Assembly: GCF_014109825.1 (NCBI RefSeq)
Contig: NZ_CP059576.1
Coordinates: 667,001-731,000, forward strand
Source of the DNA: Legionella sp. PC997
GTDB lineage: Bacteria; Pseudomonadota; Gammaproteobacteria; Legionellales; Legionellaceae
Direction of reading: 5' to 3'
DNA: 64,000 nucleotides
Below the pieces are notes generated by a model that saw nothing but the letters and a program-made list of their open reading frames with translations, had not been told where the DNA came from and ran no database searches. The position numbers were made by a program, and so were the translations under genes. Shown here piece by piece: positions 34,679 to 43,265 of this stretch. Position 1 is the first letter of the stretch; each line of letters begins with the position of its first letter.

Positions 34679-35413
34679 CTACTCGACCATCCCAAGTAGG
34701 AGAAAGATCAGGAATCCCACGAAGAACATTGTAGTAGTTACGGACGTGTTTGCTGACTTGTGCGCCTCTATCAGTAGTTCTTCTGTTACCAAAAAGAGGA
34801 GCGCCGCACAGCCGAAAGCAAGCAGTCCCGCCAGGGTATGCACAGAAGCATCGGCCAGGAGGGTCCGACCGAGAATGGCGCCGACGATCATCAGGCAAGC
34901 AATTCCAGTCGGCGCAAGCACGCGCACCAGCAGCTTTGAAGTCCCGAACTCCAACGCCATTGTGAGGCCGAGAGAGAAGAACTCGAGCGTGAGCGCAATG
35001 GTGAGAAGCAGACCCTGTTTCAGCCCGGTTGTCATCGCAATGCCAATGAGGATCCCGTCGAGAAGAACATCCACGCCGATAGGGACGAGCTGCCCGGGTG
35101 ATGGTCCGCTTGGAGCGCCTTGTTTGCCTCCATGATTGAATCGCTTCACCGCCGCGTCAATGATGAGCATGAACACTACCCCTGCCGCAAACGTCCAGCC
35201 GACCTCGAATGGATCATGTCCCCTCCGCACCTCGGGCAACAGTTCCACCGCAATGACTGAGAAGATGACACCCGCGGCGAAGTGTTGGATGCTGCTTCGA
35301 ACGACAAGACCAGGTGCGCGCAGAGCGGCAACTACCGCGCCAAGGAACGCGGCGACAACAGGAATTGTCGAGACTAGGACGACGTAAAGTAAGCTTGGGG
35401 CTAGTACCCTCAT
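34679..35413 (-). CDS. ZIP-family metal transporter, high-G+C insert
   Basis: A 244-aa membrane protein with seven to eight helices. ZIP features are the Gly-rich first helix, FAAGVIFSVIAVELLPEVRR in a metal-site helix, PIGVDVLLDGILIGIAMTTG, and LALTLEFFSLGLTMALEF with the second metal-site pair. A short His/Gly loop (KRFNHGGKQGAPSGP) lies between. It would import Zn2+ or another divalent metal. Codon use is strongly G/C-ended and the gene is much richer in G+C than both neighbours, so it was probably acquired separately from a high-G+C donor. Confidence 0.85.
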   Translation of the reverse strand: MRVLAPSLLYVVLVSTIPVVAAFLGAVVAALRAPGLVVRSSIQHFAAGVIFSVIAVELLPEVRRGHDPFEVGWTFAAGVVFMLIIDAAVKRFNHGGKQGAPSGPSPGQLVPIGVDVLLDGILIGIAMTTGLKQGLLLTIALTLEFFSLGLTMALEFGTSKLLVRVLAPTGIACLMIVGAILGRTLLADASVHTLAGLLAFGCAALLFLVTEELLIEAHKSANTSVTTTMFFVGFLIFLLLGMVE

Positions 35414-35455
35414 AAGTAAATGTTACCGAACAGAGACGTAATTAACATAATTGTC

Positions 35456-37048
35456 CTATTTTATTTTCCTGTACAGCAACAAGAAGGGAAATACTATTAA
35501 AGCTGGAATAACCCCCGCTAGAAACCAAAGCATCGGACTGTATTGATATATATTTAAGGCAGGAACTATTTTATCAACTAAACGATATAGACTAAAAAAT
35601 AAAGGTCTTTGAATTCCAATTACCTTTATTGTTGGCTCAAGAATCTTTGCTGCACGTCGCCCAGATTCAGTAGCACTTTCCATCTCAAACATATCAGTGT
35701 CTGTTTTAGTATAAGCGGTTGCAAAATACATATTTTTTAAATGAGTCTTATTTTCAGGACGCAAATAAAATGTACCTTGATTCGTACTGAATTTAGGCTC
35801 ATAAGTATCTAGTTTTTTTCCATTATAAACATATGTATCCCAGACGTTGTAATCAATTATTTGCACAGCATCTAAATGCAAATACTGATTAAACTCTGAT
35901 TGTAGTATTTGATACCAAACTTCCTGTTTAATTTCTTCATGCGAACATTCTACAAAAGGCTTTTTAATTAAAAGTCCCGGATGAACTGAGTCACATAAGC
36001 CAATTGACCATAAATCAGCAATTCCATTGTAACTTTTCTGCCAAATCGATCCTTGCGGCTCAATGACTAATTGCCATGGACTATCAGGTATATACATCGC
36101 TGTATTTTGATAAGGAAGATTAATTTTTTTATCAAAATATAATTGGATACTCATCATAAGTTGGTAGGAGCGCTTAGCTAACTCACTTATTCCAGGAATT
36201 TTTAATGATTCGAGCCGCGCTACACTTTCCACTGGTAGCGAACAGAAATATTCATCACCAGATACTTTAGTATTATCAGCCAAAAGAATATGTTTTATCT
36301 CATCCTCCTCAACATGAATTGCTGTTATTTCAGAGTTTAGATGAAAAATTACGCCTTTACTCTCCAGGTAGATTTTCCAATGTTCAAACCACACCTCATT
36401 CGTTGGTCCATTCATCACACTAATGGGGCGATTTAAGATTTTAAAAGATTCCAGAGTTTTAGCAACAGAGGGTACATTAACTTTTTCAGCATCAGCTCCT
36501 AGATATGGTCCCATAATATCGATGATGTATTTTTTCATGTCATGACAAAGCGAATTATCCGGATTAATGTAATTAGCCCAGGGCAATTTATCCAGAGCAT
36601 TTAATCGCTTGGTCGAAATCAAAAAACAGTAGATTATTTTATTTAAAACCTGAATTTTTTGTTTTAATGGAACTTTTTTAAAAACCCGTCGCAAATCGAA
36701 TAAGGTGCCGGGCCTATTGTTCATATGTACTACCGTTTGTTGATCGGCTATCAAATAATTGGAAATATCAATTAGATTATCATGTACTGTTTTGCTTGCA
36801 TCATGCTTTAAGGGGATTTGCTTCAGGATATGCCGTAAATTATTATAATTGGGCCCATAAATACGCCAGCAATATTCTGTTGGCAACATGGTGTCACATC
36901 TGTTTTTCAGACCACTTCTGGCCATGCCACCAATTATGTTATGTCGATCATAAAGATGAATTTCATAAGTTGAATCTATGGAGCTAACAAGCTCGTGAGC
37001 AACCGTCAATCCACCGATGCCACAGCCCATTATAATAATTTTTGGCAT
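35456..37048 (-). CDS. FAD-dependent amine-oxidase/desaturase-type oxidoreductase
   Basis: A 530-aa flavoprotein. The dinucleotide site is KIIIMGCGIGGLTVAHELVS followed by the acidic end IHLYDRHNIIGGMARSG, as in phytoene desaturase and hydroxysqualene dehydroxylase-like enzymes. A closing FAD motif is NMYFATAYTKTDTDMFEMES. A C-terminal membrane anchor (about 500-526) follows: MLWFLAGVIPALIVFPFLLL. Substrate is unknown; an isoprenoid or lipid oxidation is possible. Length is near the family norm. It stands alone, with a 450-bp gap upstream. Confidence 0.85.
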   Translation of the reverse strand: MPKIIIMGCGIGGLTVAHELVSSIDSTYEIHLYDRHNIIGGMARSGLKNRCDTMLPTEYCWRIYGPNYNNLRHILKQIPLKHDASKTVHDNLIDISNYLIADQQTVVHMNNRPGTLFDLRRVFKKVPLKQKIQVLNKIIYCFLISTKRLNALDKLPWANYINPDNSLCHDMKKYIIDIMGPYLGADAEKVNVPSVAKTLESFKILNRPISVMNGPTNEVWFEHWKIYLESKGVIFHLNSEITAIHVEEDEIKHILLADNTKVSGDEYFCSLPVESVARLESLKIPGISELAKRSYQLMMSIQLYFDKKINLPYQNTAMYIPDSPWQLVIEPQGSIWQKSYNGIADLWSIGLCDSVHPGLLIKKPFVECSHEEIKQEVWYQILQSEFNQYLHLDAVQIIDYNVWDTYVYNGKKLDTYEPKFSTNQGTFYLRPENKTHLKNMYFATAYTKTDTDMFEMESATESGRRAAKILEPTIKVIGIQRPLFFSLYRLVDKIVPALNIYQYSPMLWFLAGVIPALIVFPFLLLYRKIK

Positions 37049-37498
37049 AATTTAATAACCTGTCAAAAACTGCTAATCAATCAGTAAAGCAAAGTTTTGG
37101 TTAATTGTACAATCCCAATCATAATACTTCTTATCAATAGCAATACGCACAGATATGGCCAAAAATTAGACAGATCGGGTTATCTGAACTATAGTTAACA
37201 TGTAGGTACCGTGGAAGCATTTATGCAGAAATGGTCCAACAACATAAGGCCACTCTTGAGTGGTTTTATGCTATTTACTACCGCTGGTTCACAATCCAGA
37301 AATTTAGTTCTCTTCAAAGAGTGTAATCGGTCATTCTTTACATGCTCTGTATCGAAACTTTGTCATACATTAATTAATATTTCATATTAGGCTGCTCAAC
37401 GAATTTTGCGGTATATTATAGATTATCAATTCATTCAAAAAAGTATCATCAAAATGTTCTATACTTTATATGTGGTTTAACTCGCCAAGGAAGATATC
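37049..37498. other. Divergent intergenic gap
   Basis: Separates the flavoprotein gene (minus) and the DUF3309 gene (plus). It holds a short CCACT-CTTG-AGTGG hairpin followed by TTTT at 37250-37267 and the -10 box at 37459. No open frame is convincing. Nothing else seen. Confidence 0.5.
37459..37468 (+). promoter_or_regulatory. sigmaS-like -10 box CTATACTTTA
   Basis: CTATACTTTA lies 31 bp before the ATG of the DUF3309 gene and shares the CTATACT core with four other sites in the cargo. Confidence 0.55.
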
Positions 37499-37666
37499 AT
37501 GCTAGGAACAATCATATTAGTTTTATTAATCCTTTTTCTCGTTGGTGGTTTACCTCATTGGGGTTATAGTAGAGGATGGGGTTATGGACCAAGCGGTATT
37601 ATCGGACTTATATTGGTAATCTATCTAGTACTTGTTTTAATTGGCAGAGTACCTATAGGGTTTTAG
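37499..37666 (+). CDS. DUF3309 family small membrane protein
   Basis: A 55-aa protein with two hydrophobic helices (MLGTIILVLLILFLVGGLPH and IIGLILVIYLVLVLIGRVPI) joined by the Gly/Trp/Tyr loop WGYSRGWGYGPSG, the DUF3309 signature. Function unknown; members are often found in stress-related gene sets. AAGGA precedes the ATG. It is too short for most gene callers' first pass but is well supported by the family pattern. Confidence 0.85.
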   Translation: MLGTIILVLLILFLVGGLPHWGYSRGWGYGPSGIIGLILVIYLVLVLIGRVPIGF

Positions 37667-37857
37667 ATACAATGCTATCAATCAATAAATTATTACAAGT
37701 TAATGTTAACTATAAGCAGTGAATAGTTTGGCTCTAAGAGTGTTTGCGTTGAGCCAATTTATTCATGTGCACTCAAATCAATGTGCTATGTTCTCATATC
37801 TTTCAATTCGTAAAGACACTCTGTAAACTAATTTTTTACCTCTTTTTGCAAAAGCAT

Positions 37858-39006
37858 ATGACAAAATCCGATTCTTTTTATAATTTGGAGACTCTAGGCG
37901 GCATTTTATTATTTATCGCAGCAGTCATAGCGATAGTAGTCGCCAACTCTCCCTATCGTCATATATACGATCAATTGCTCCATATTAAAGCAACGGTTGG
38001 TGTCGGCTCGTTCCTTATAAAAAAACCATTGTTACTGTGGATTAACGATGGCTTGATGGCCATTTATTTTATGTTAATCGGTCTTGAAATAAAAAGAGAA
38101 ATTCGACGTGGTGTGTTAAGCCATAAAAAGAATCTAATTGTTCCTATTATTACAGCCTTAAGTGGTTTACTCGTCCCCGCTTTAATATTTTCTTGGTTTA
38201 ATGTTCATAATCCTGTTTACTTGCAAGGCTGGGCAATACCTACTGCCACTGATATCGCATTCACTTTAGGAATTGTGTCATTGCTAGGCTCACGTGTGCC
38301 GCTGTCTTTAAAAATTCTGCTGACAGCAATTGCCATTTTTGATGACATTGCTGCAATTGTCATTATTGCTTTCTTTTATACTAAAAACCTATCTTTGCTC
38401 GCACTTTCTTTTGCTCTATTATTTACCTTTATTTTAATAGGCTTAAATTATTTTAAATGTCGCCGGGTTTCTTTGTTCATAGTGGTAGGCATCTTCTTAT
38501 GGATTGCAGTATTGAAGTCAGGGGTTCATGCTACATTAGCAGGAATAGTGATTGCGATGACTATTCCTGATGAGAGCAGGGGGTCGATGCTTGCCCGCCT
38601 CGAGGATGGTTTACATCCTTGGATAGTGTTTTTAATTCTCCCTGTATTTGCCTTTGCCAATGCAGGCGTAACATTTTTGGGGCTTGATGCATCGATGTTT
38701 ATTCACCCTATTGTGCTAGGAATAGGATTAGGATTATTTATTGGCAAACAAATAGGGATATTTTTATCTTTAGGCTATTTTGTTAAATTTAAACACCTCC
38801 TTAAGGCCGATAACATTACCCTTGGCCAAGTTTATGGCATTGCGTTAATTTGTGGGGTTGGTTTCACCATGAGCTTGTTTATTGGCTCTTTAGCCTATCA
38901 GCATAACGATTTGAATTTAATGCCTTTAGTTAAAATAGGTGTTGTCCTTGGCTCTTTGACCTCTGGAATTCTAGGATTTATAGTATTAAAGAGGGCTTCA
39001 TCGTAA
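37858..39006 (+). CDS. nhaA: Na+/H+ antiporter NhaA
   Basis: A 382-aa membrane antiporter. Family motifs are ETLGGILLFIAAVIAIVVAN in helix 1, WINDGLMAIYFMLIGLEIKR, WAIPTATDIAFTLGIVSLLG in the funnel, and TAIAIFDDIAAIVIIAFFYT with the paired Asp that bind Na+ and H+. It exchanges internal Na+ for external protons and supports pH and salt tolerance. ATG 37858 gives the normal NhaA start; an in-frame ATG at 37765 would add 31 residues without family match. No strong ribosome site is seen for either. Confidence 0.94.
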   Translation: MTKSDSFYNLETLGGILLFIAAVIAIVVANSPYRHIYDQLLHIKATVGVGSFLIKKPLLLWINDGLMAIYFMLIGLEIKREIRRGVLSHKKNLIVPIITALSGLLVPALIFSWFNVHNPVYLQGWAIPTATDIAFTLGIVSLLGSRVPLSLKILLTAIAIFDDIAAIVIIAFFYTKNLSLLALSFALLFTFILIGLNYFKCRRVSLFIVVGIFLWIAVLKSGVHATLAGIVIAMTIPDESRGSMLARLEDGLHPWIVFLILPVFAFANAGVTFLGLDASMFIHPIVLGIGLGLFIGKQIGIFLSLGYFVKFKHLLKADNITLGQVYGIALICGVGFTMSLFIGSLAYQHNDLNLMPLVKIGVVLGSLTSGILGFIVLKRASS

Positions 39007-39117
39007 GTCACCAATTGCAAACAGATTATGGATTAACACTATTATCGTTATGGTTTATTGAATTGGCTTCTAATATTGAATAAGTGATTGACGAAACAAC
39101 TATTATAGGGACGAAAA

Positions 39118-40449
39118 ATGAAGTCAAGATTATTAAACTTTCTATCAGAAACTCGAGCAAGTTATTGGTACATTCCTTTGCTTATGTCCATAGCCGCTTT
39201 ATTGTTTTCTATTCTATCCCTGCGTCTTGACCATCTCTTCGTCTTGCATTGGTTAGATACATGGGGTTGGTTTCATGCGAGTAATCCTGAAGGGGCAAGA
39301 GCAATTTTATCAACCATTGCTACTTCCATGATTACAGTCGCCGGAGTCACTTTTTCGATGACTATTGTGGCTGTTGCCTTTGCTGCCAGCCAAGTGGGTC
39401 CGAGGCTTATCTCAAATTTCATGCGCGATAGGGCAAATCAAATTACACTAGGCACTTTTATCGCCACCTTTTTGTTCTGCCTGTTCATTTTAATGGCTCT
39501 TTACAATGCCAATAAAGTTGGGGTTAGTGAATCTGATGGATTGGTTTTTATTCCCCAGATATCGTTACTCATGGCTATTTTCTTTACCATAAGCAGCATC
39601 ATCGTTTTAATCTATTTCATTCATCACATTCCTGAAAGCATTAACATGTCCAATGTGATTGCTCAAATCGGCGAGGAATTAAATAGGCAGGTGGATTGTT
39701 TATTCCCGATAAATGTAGGAAAAGAAATGTCTAAACAATCCGCTCATATCCCCAAAAACCATCAACATCGTGACGCTGTTGTTGCAACAAAACTGGGTTA
39801 TGTCCGCATCTTAGATGGGAACACCCTTATGGCTATCGCAAAGAAACATGATTTAATCATGCAGCTGGAAGCCGGATATGGCACTTATGTTACTGAAGGT
39901 TCAACCTTACTCTATATCTATTCTTCAGAAAAAATTGAGAAGCTTATTCATAAACAATGTGTTGATGCTTTTGCTCTTGGACATCAGCGTAATCAGGAAC
40001 ACGATATTATTTTCCTAATCGATGAGATGGTGGAGATTATAGCTCGTGCTCTATCACCTGGTATTAATGACCCATTCACAGCAATGACATGTCTGGATTG
40101 GCTGCAATCAACTTTGCAAAAAATATCAAAAACCAGTCAACCCTCTGCGTATCGCTATGATACAGAGGATAAATTGCGATTAATTGCTCAACCCATTGCT
40201 TTTACTGAATTTTGTGACTTGATTTTTTGCAGAGTACAACCCTATGTATGTAAAGACAGAAACACCGCAATCCACATGATGGAGATGATTAACACCATTC
40301 ATGCCCGCATTACTAATGATGAGCATAAAATTACCTTAACATCGCATGCCGCATCGCTCAAAAACGCAGCACTTGAATGCCTGTCAATCAATGAGGATCG
40401 AAAAAAGCTTCAAAGTCTGTATGAAAAGCACTTTGTTAATTCATTGTAA
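39118..40449 (+). CDS. DUF2254 predicted membrane protein
   Basis: A 443-aa protein of the DUF2254 family. The first ~180 residues hold four membrane helices (YWYIPLLMSIAALLFSILSL; AILSTIATSMITVAGVTFSM; a helix near 115-135; ISLLMAIFFTISSIIVLIYF). SASQVGPRLI-type sequence (FAASQVGPRLISNFMRDR) follows helix 2, a family signature. The C-terminal half is cytoplasmic and includes ALSPGINDPFTAMTCLDWLQ, also conserved. Function unknown. GGGACG before the ATG is a fair ribosome site. It lies 111 bp after nhaA. Confidence 0.9.
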   Translation: MKSRLLNFLSETRASYWYIPLLMSIAALLFSILSLRLDHLFVLHWLDTWGWFHASNPEGARAILSTIATSMITVAGVTFSMTIVAVAFAASQVGPRLISNFMRDRANQITLGTFIATFLFCLFILMALYNANKVGVSESDGLVFIPQISLLMAIFFTISSIIVLIYFIHHIPESINMSNVIAQIGEELNRQVDCLFPINVGKEMSKQSAHIPKNHQHRDAVVATKLGYVRILDGNTLMAIAKKHDLIMQLEAGYGTYVTEGSTLLYIYSSEKIEKLIHKQCVDAFALGHQRNQEHDIIFLIDEMVEIIARALSPGINDPFTAMTCLDWLQSTLQKISKTSQPSAYRYDTEDKLRLIAQPIAFTEFCDLIFCRVQPYVCKDRNTAIHMMEMINTIHARITNDEHKITLTSHAASLKNAALECLSINEDRKKLQSLYEKHFVNSL

Positions 40450-40646
40450 AAGATCATTCTTTAATCGAAGGAAACAAACGGATTGGTCCGCGTGTTTTAA
40501 GCTAAATGACCTCACTGAATATGCCAGTTTCTGTAAAAGTGAAGTATTGTCTGTTTAGAGTAATCGCTACCGTAATTTGATTTATTCAATGCCGAGTTTA
40601 GCAGTAATATCGATTATTCCCCAGCCGTTTTTTTGGCAAAATAGAA

Positions 40647-40656
40647 CTATAATTTA
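40647..40656 (+). promoter_or_regulatory. sigmaS-like -10 box CTATAATTTA
   Basis: CTATAATTTA lies 30 bp before the ATG at 40686. It fits either sigma70 (TATAAT) or sigmaS (CTATA-T) and belongs with the other boxes by spacing. Confidence 0.45.
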
Positions 40657-40685
40657 TGTACTACCACTATTCACGGAAGTAATAA

Positions 40686-40886
40686 ATGACTAAAACACTA
40701 AAATATTTAATGCATGAGCTTAAGGGAAAGACTCTTTTGGTTTCAGTCGGTGATGAAAAATTTGATGTAGATTTAAATGATTTTGATTCTTATTCACATG
40801 AAGGAATGACTTTTATAAAGGTTACTGCCTCAGGGAAAACTCGATATATAAATCAGGCCAAAATAAAATATTTTGAGATTACCTAA
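40686..40886 (+). CDS. Unrecognised 66-aa protein
   Basis: A small mixed alpha/beta protein (MTKTLKYLMHELKGKTLLVS, then FDVDLNDFDSYSHEGMTFIK and SGKTRYINQAKIKYFEIT). The alternating strands suggest a tiny beta-barrel-like fold. GGAAG precedes the ATG, and a -10-like box lies 30 bp upstream. No family recognised; the next gene has its own promoter. Confidence 0.55.
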   Translation: MTKTLKYLMHELKGKTLLVSVGDEKFDVDLNDFDSYSHEGMTFIKVTASGKTRYINQAKIKYFEIT

Positions 40887-40937
40887 AAAAAGCAGTCCAG
40901 GATCCTCACATTAAAACACAAAATATCATTCAATCAT

Positions 40938-40947
40938 CTATACTGTA
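40938..40947 (+). promoter_or_regulatory. sigmaS-like -10 box CTATACTGTA
   Basis: CTATACTGTA lies 37 bp before the ATG of the baeRF-type gene at 40984. Confidence 0.5.
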
Positions 40948-40983
40948 CAAATTAACAATTTAGTTTCTACTGGAGTAACAATA

Positions 40984-42132
40984 ATGGACTTACTTACTCA
41001 AGATTTCCCTGACACATTTCTTAATCCATCTGAATTACCGTGTATTTCTCTTTATCAGCCCACCCATCGAAGTCACCCTGATAATGAGCAGGATGTAATC
41101 CGTTTTAAAAACCTTACAAAAGAAATACAGCACTCATTAGAAAAAAAATATTCGAAGAGTACAATTCAATCTCTACTGAAACCATTTCATTCCTTAGCGG
41201 AAGATTTTTCATTTTGGACTCACAATAGAGATGGTCTGGCTATTTTAGCAAACCCGCAATTGTTCAAGGTATACAAGCTTAGCCACCCAGTTCCTGAGCT
41301 CACTGTTGTAGCAGATAGTTTTCACATTAAACCGTTGATACGAATAATGCAGTCTGCAGATCGATATCAAATTCTTGCCCTTAATCGTCAACAGATAAAA
41401 CTTTTTGAAGGAAACCGTAATGGACTTGAAAAAATAGAACTAGAAAACGATTTTCCAAGTACGATAACCAAGGCTTTAGGTAAGGAATTAACTCAGCCAT
41501 ACGTTACTGCAGGGAGTTATGGTATGGGGACTGAAGGTCCTTCGATGCACCATGGACAGGGTAGCAAAAAAGATGAGATTGACGTTGATGTTGAGCGATT
41601 TTTCCGTGTGGTTGACGAGGCCATTCTAAAGTTTCATTCAGAGACTTCAAAGTTGCCTTTACTGCTGGCTGCATTACCAGAATATCATAATCTTTTTCAT
41701 AAAATCAGCAAAAATCCTTTTTTAATAAAAAACGGCATCCAAATCAATACTGATGATTTATCCATAGAAGAGCTCTGTAAACAGGCTTGGAAACATATGG
41801 AGCCTCATTATTTGGAAAGACTGGATACATTAAATAAGCAATTTTATGAAGCACAATCTAACGAATTGGGGACTGATATACTGAAAGATATAGCCAAGGC
41901 AGCGGTTTCTGGACGAATATCAACATTATTGGTCGATGCAGATCGTCAGATTGCGGGCCAAATTGACCATGAATCAGGTGATATAAAACTTGATGAACTC
42001 GTAAATCCTGATATTGATGATCTTTTGGATGATTTAGGCGAATTAGTATTAAAAACAAAAGGAGAGGTTATTATTCTACCTAGCGAACGAATGCCCACGA
42101 ATACTGGAGCCGCAGCCATTTTTCGCTATTAA
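40984..42132 (+). CDS. baeRF3-type (bacterial eRF1-like) protein
   Basis: A 382-aa soluble protein resembling the bacterial archaeo-eukaryotic release-factor family type 3. It starts with CISLYQPTHRSHPDNEQDVI and RFKNLTKEIQHSLEKKYS, then WTHNRDGLAILANPQLFKVY, HIKPLIRIMQSADRYQILAL with NRQQIKLFEGNRNGLEKIEL, a variable MHHGQGSKKDE linker, and an L7Ae-like tail AAVSGRISTLLVDADRQIAG ending EVIILPSERMPTNTGAAAIF. The family is linked to stress and possibly ribosome rescue; the role here is unknown. A TGGAG ribosome site precedes the ATG. Confidence 0.85.
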   Translation: MDLLTQDFPDTFLNPSELPCISLYQPTHRSHPDNEQDVIRFKNLTKEIQHSLEKKYSKSTIQSLLKPFHSLAEDFSFWTHNRDGLAILANPQLFKVYKLSHPVPELTVVADSFHIKPLIRIMQSADRYQILALNRQQIKLFEGNRNGLEKIELENDFPSTITKALGKELTQPYVTAGSYGMGTEGPSMHHGQGSKKDEIDVDVERFFRVVDEAILKFHSETSKLPLLLAALPEYHNLFHKISKNPFLIKNGIQINTDDLSIEELCKQAWKHMEPHYLERLDTLNKQFYEAQSNELGTDILKDIAKAAVSGRISTLLVDADRQIAGQIDHESGDIKLDELVNPDIDDLLDDLGELVLKTKGEVIILPSERMPTNTGAAAIFRY

Positions 42133-42145
42133 GGCCTGGTAGTAG

Positions 42146-42209
42146 CCTGTCTGTAGCGAGTTGCTAATTTCTAATAAATATACCTGATTTACAATTCGCT
42201 AAAGACAGG
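42146..42209. terminator. Inverted repeat between convergent genes, probable bidirectional terminator
   Basis: CCTGTCTGTAGCGAGTTG at 42146-42163 pairs with CAATTCGCTAAAGACAGG at 42192-42209 (16 of 18). It fills the 78-bp gap between the stop codons of the baeRF gene (plus) and the DUF1840 gene (minus). No long T run, so the efficiency is uncertain. Confidence 0.6.
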
Positions 42210-42210
42210 A

Positions 42211-42540
42211 TCAAAAAGGAACTTTTGTTCCTTTATCCCACAATATATTGCACTTTTCTTTTGCCGCACAGGAAAATAACTCAATCAACGGAAAAGCATG
42301 TGTTTCCAAGCTCACATCTTCGTCCTCTTCTTCACTCTGCGGGTTAGATATAGTCAGTTCAGCTGAGTTATTTTCCTGCTTAAATGCACTTTTTAATCGA
42401 GTAAGAGCTGCAGGGACATCTTTAGCTATAATCGCACCAGGTACAGAACCACTGTGCCCCATTATTTTGAGCAGTGGAATAGCAACGTCATCTAGCATTG
42501 TAATATCTGGATAGACGTCGCATCTAAAAGTTACCAGCAT
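42211..42540 (-). CDS. DUF1840 family protein
   Basis: A 109-aa soluble protein with the DUF1840 pattern: MLVTFRCDVYPDITMLDDVA, IPLLKIMGHSGSVPGAI, AKDVPAALTRLKSAF and the end LETHAFPLIELFSCAAKEKC. An acidic linker (about 70-80, NPQSEEEDEDVS) separates the halves. Function unknown. GGAAATTTTT lies before the ATG and a CTATACTTAT box 30 bp upstream. Last recognisable gene before the conjugation block. Confidence 0.88.
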   Translation of the reverse strand: MLVTFRCDVYPDITMLDDVAIPLLKIMGHSGSVPGAIIAKDVPAALTRLKSAFKQENNSAELTISNPQSEEEDEDVSLETHAFPLIELFSCAAKEKCNILWDKGTKVPF

Positions 42541-42569
42541 AAAAATTTCCTATTAAAAATATCTTTTGA

Positions 42570-42579
42570 ATAAGTATAG
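42570..42579 (-). promoter_or_regulatory. sigmaS-like -10 box CTATACTTAT (minus strand)
   Basis: On the minus strand GGACTATACTTATTC places CTATACTTAT 30 bp before the DUF1840 ATG at 42540, the same spacing as the other boxes. The remaining gap 42580-42815 holds nothing recognised. Confidence 0.55.
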
Positions 42580-42815
42580 TCCTCTTCTCGTATTAATTAA
42601 TTTATCTATGACTTTTGGAGCAGGTTTAATGACAACTCCAAAAAATTTTCTTATCATAAACTTAGCAAGAAACTATGTTAACGTTCACTTTGCAGCAAAA
42701 AAAGCGTTGATTCATTATTTTCACTAATTGGTGAGTAGATCCACTGCGTCGCCCCAGTGAACCCCTCTCCAGTTGCATAACTATAAACATCCTATAATAT
42801 GGTTTATATTCATGA

Positions 42816-43265
42816 TTATCTTAAAAAATCAATAAGAAAGAGCAACATAAAGGCACAAGGTACAGTCAGCATTGCAACCGATGATAACAATGTAAACCAA
42901 TTTGTTTTCCGCGTTTGTTGAGTCAAATATCGCGCTTCTGTCAGTGACTCTGATATCAGCCTTTTCATGGCATGAACAGATTCACTAGTGGTTTCTCTCA
43001 ATATTTTGTCCATCGCCTCTTTACTGCTTGCCAATGCAGCATTAAGCACTTTCTCGGCTTTTTCCTTAGCATCATCCTTCCACTGAGAGGAAATGTCCTC
43101 CATTTCCTCTTTAAAGTGAGTCAGCATATCCTGTTGGGCCTTTCGGTTTTCCTCAATCAGCCTCTCGTTCATCGTTTGGAGAATGAGAACCGGATCATCT
43201 TTACCCAAAACCACACCATGTTTGACTGCAATGTCTTGAATGGCTTCATTAATTTTAACTGACAT
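42816..43265 (-). CDS. traM: TraM-like conjugation protein
   Basis: A 149-aa protein in the position of IncP traM, third gene reading away from oriT. A short N-terminal domain (MSVKINEAIQDIAVKHGVVL, DDPVLILQTMNERLIEENRK) is followed by a long coiled coil (about 40-115) and one C-terminal membrane helix (WFTLLSSVAMLTVPCAFMLL). It abuts traL at a shared base, so it is translationally coupled. IncP TraM is needed for efficient transfer, with no defined activity. Size is close to the RP4 protein. Confidence 0.82.
   Translation of the reverse strand: MSVKINEAIQDIAVKHGVVLGKDDPVLILQTMNERLIEENRKAQQDMLTHFKEEMEDISSQWKDDAKEKAEKVLNAALASSKEAMDKILRETTSESVHAMKRLISESLTEARYLTQQTRKTNWFTLLSSVAMLTVPCAFMLLFLIDFLR

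Noticed and set aside
34584..35135. 183-codon plus-strand frame opposite the ZIP gene
   Set aside because: Arg/Ser/Pro-rich translation typical of the antisense of a high-G+C gene; the ZIP frame has membrane helices and metal motifs.
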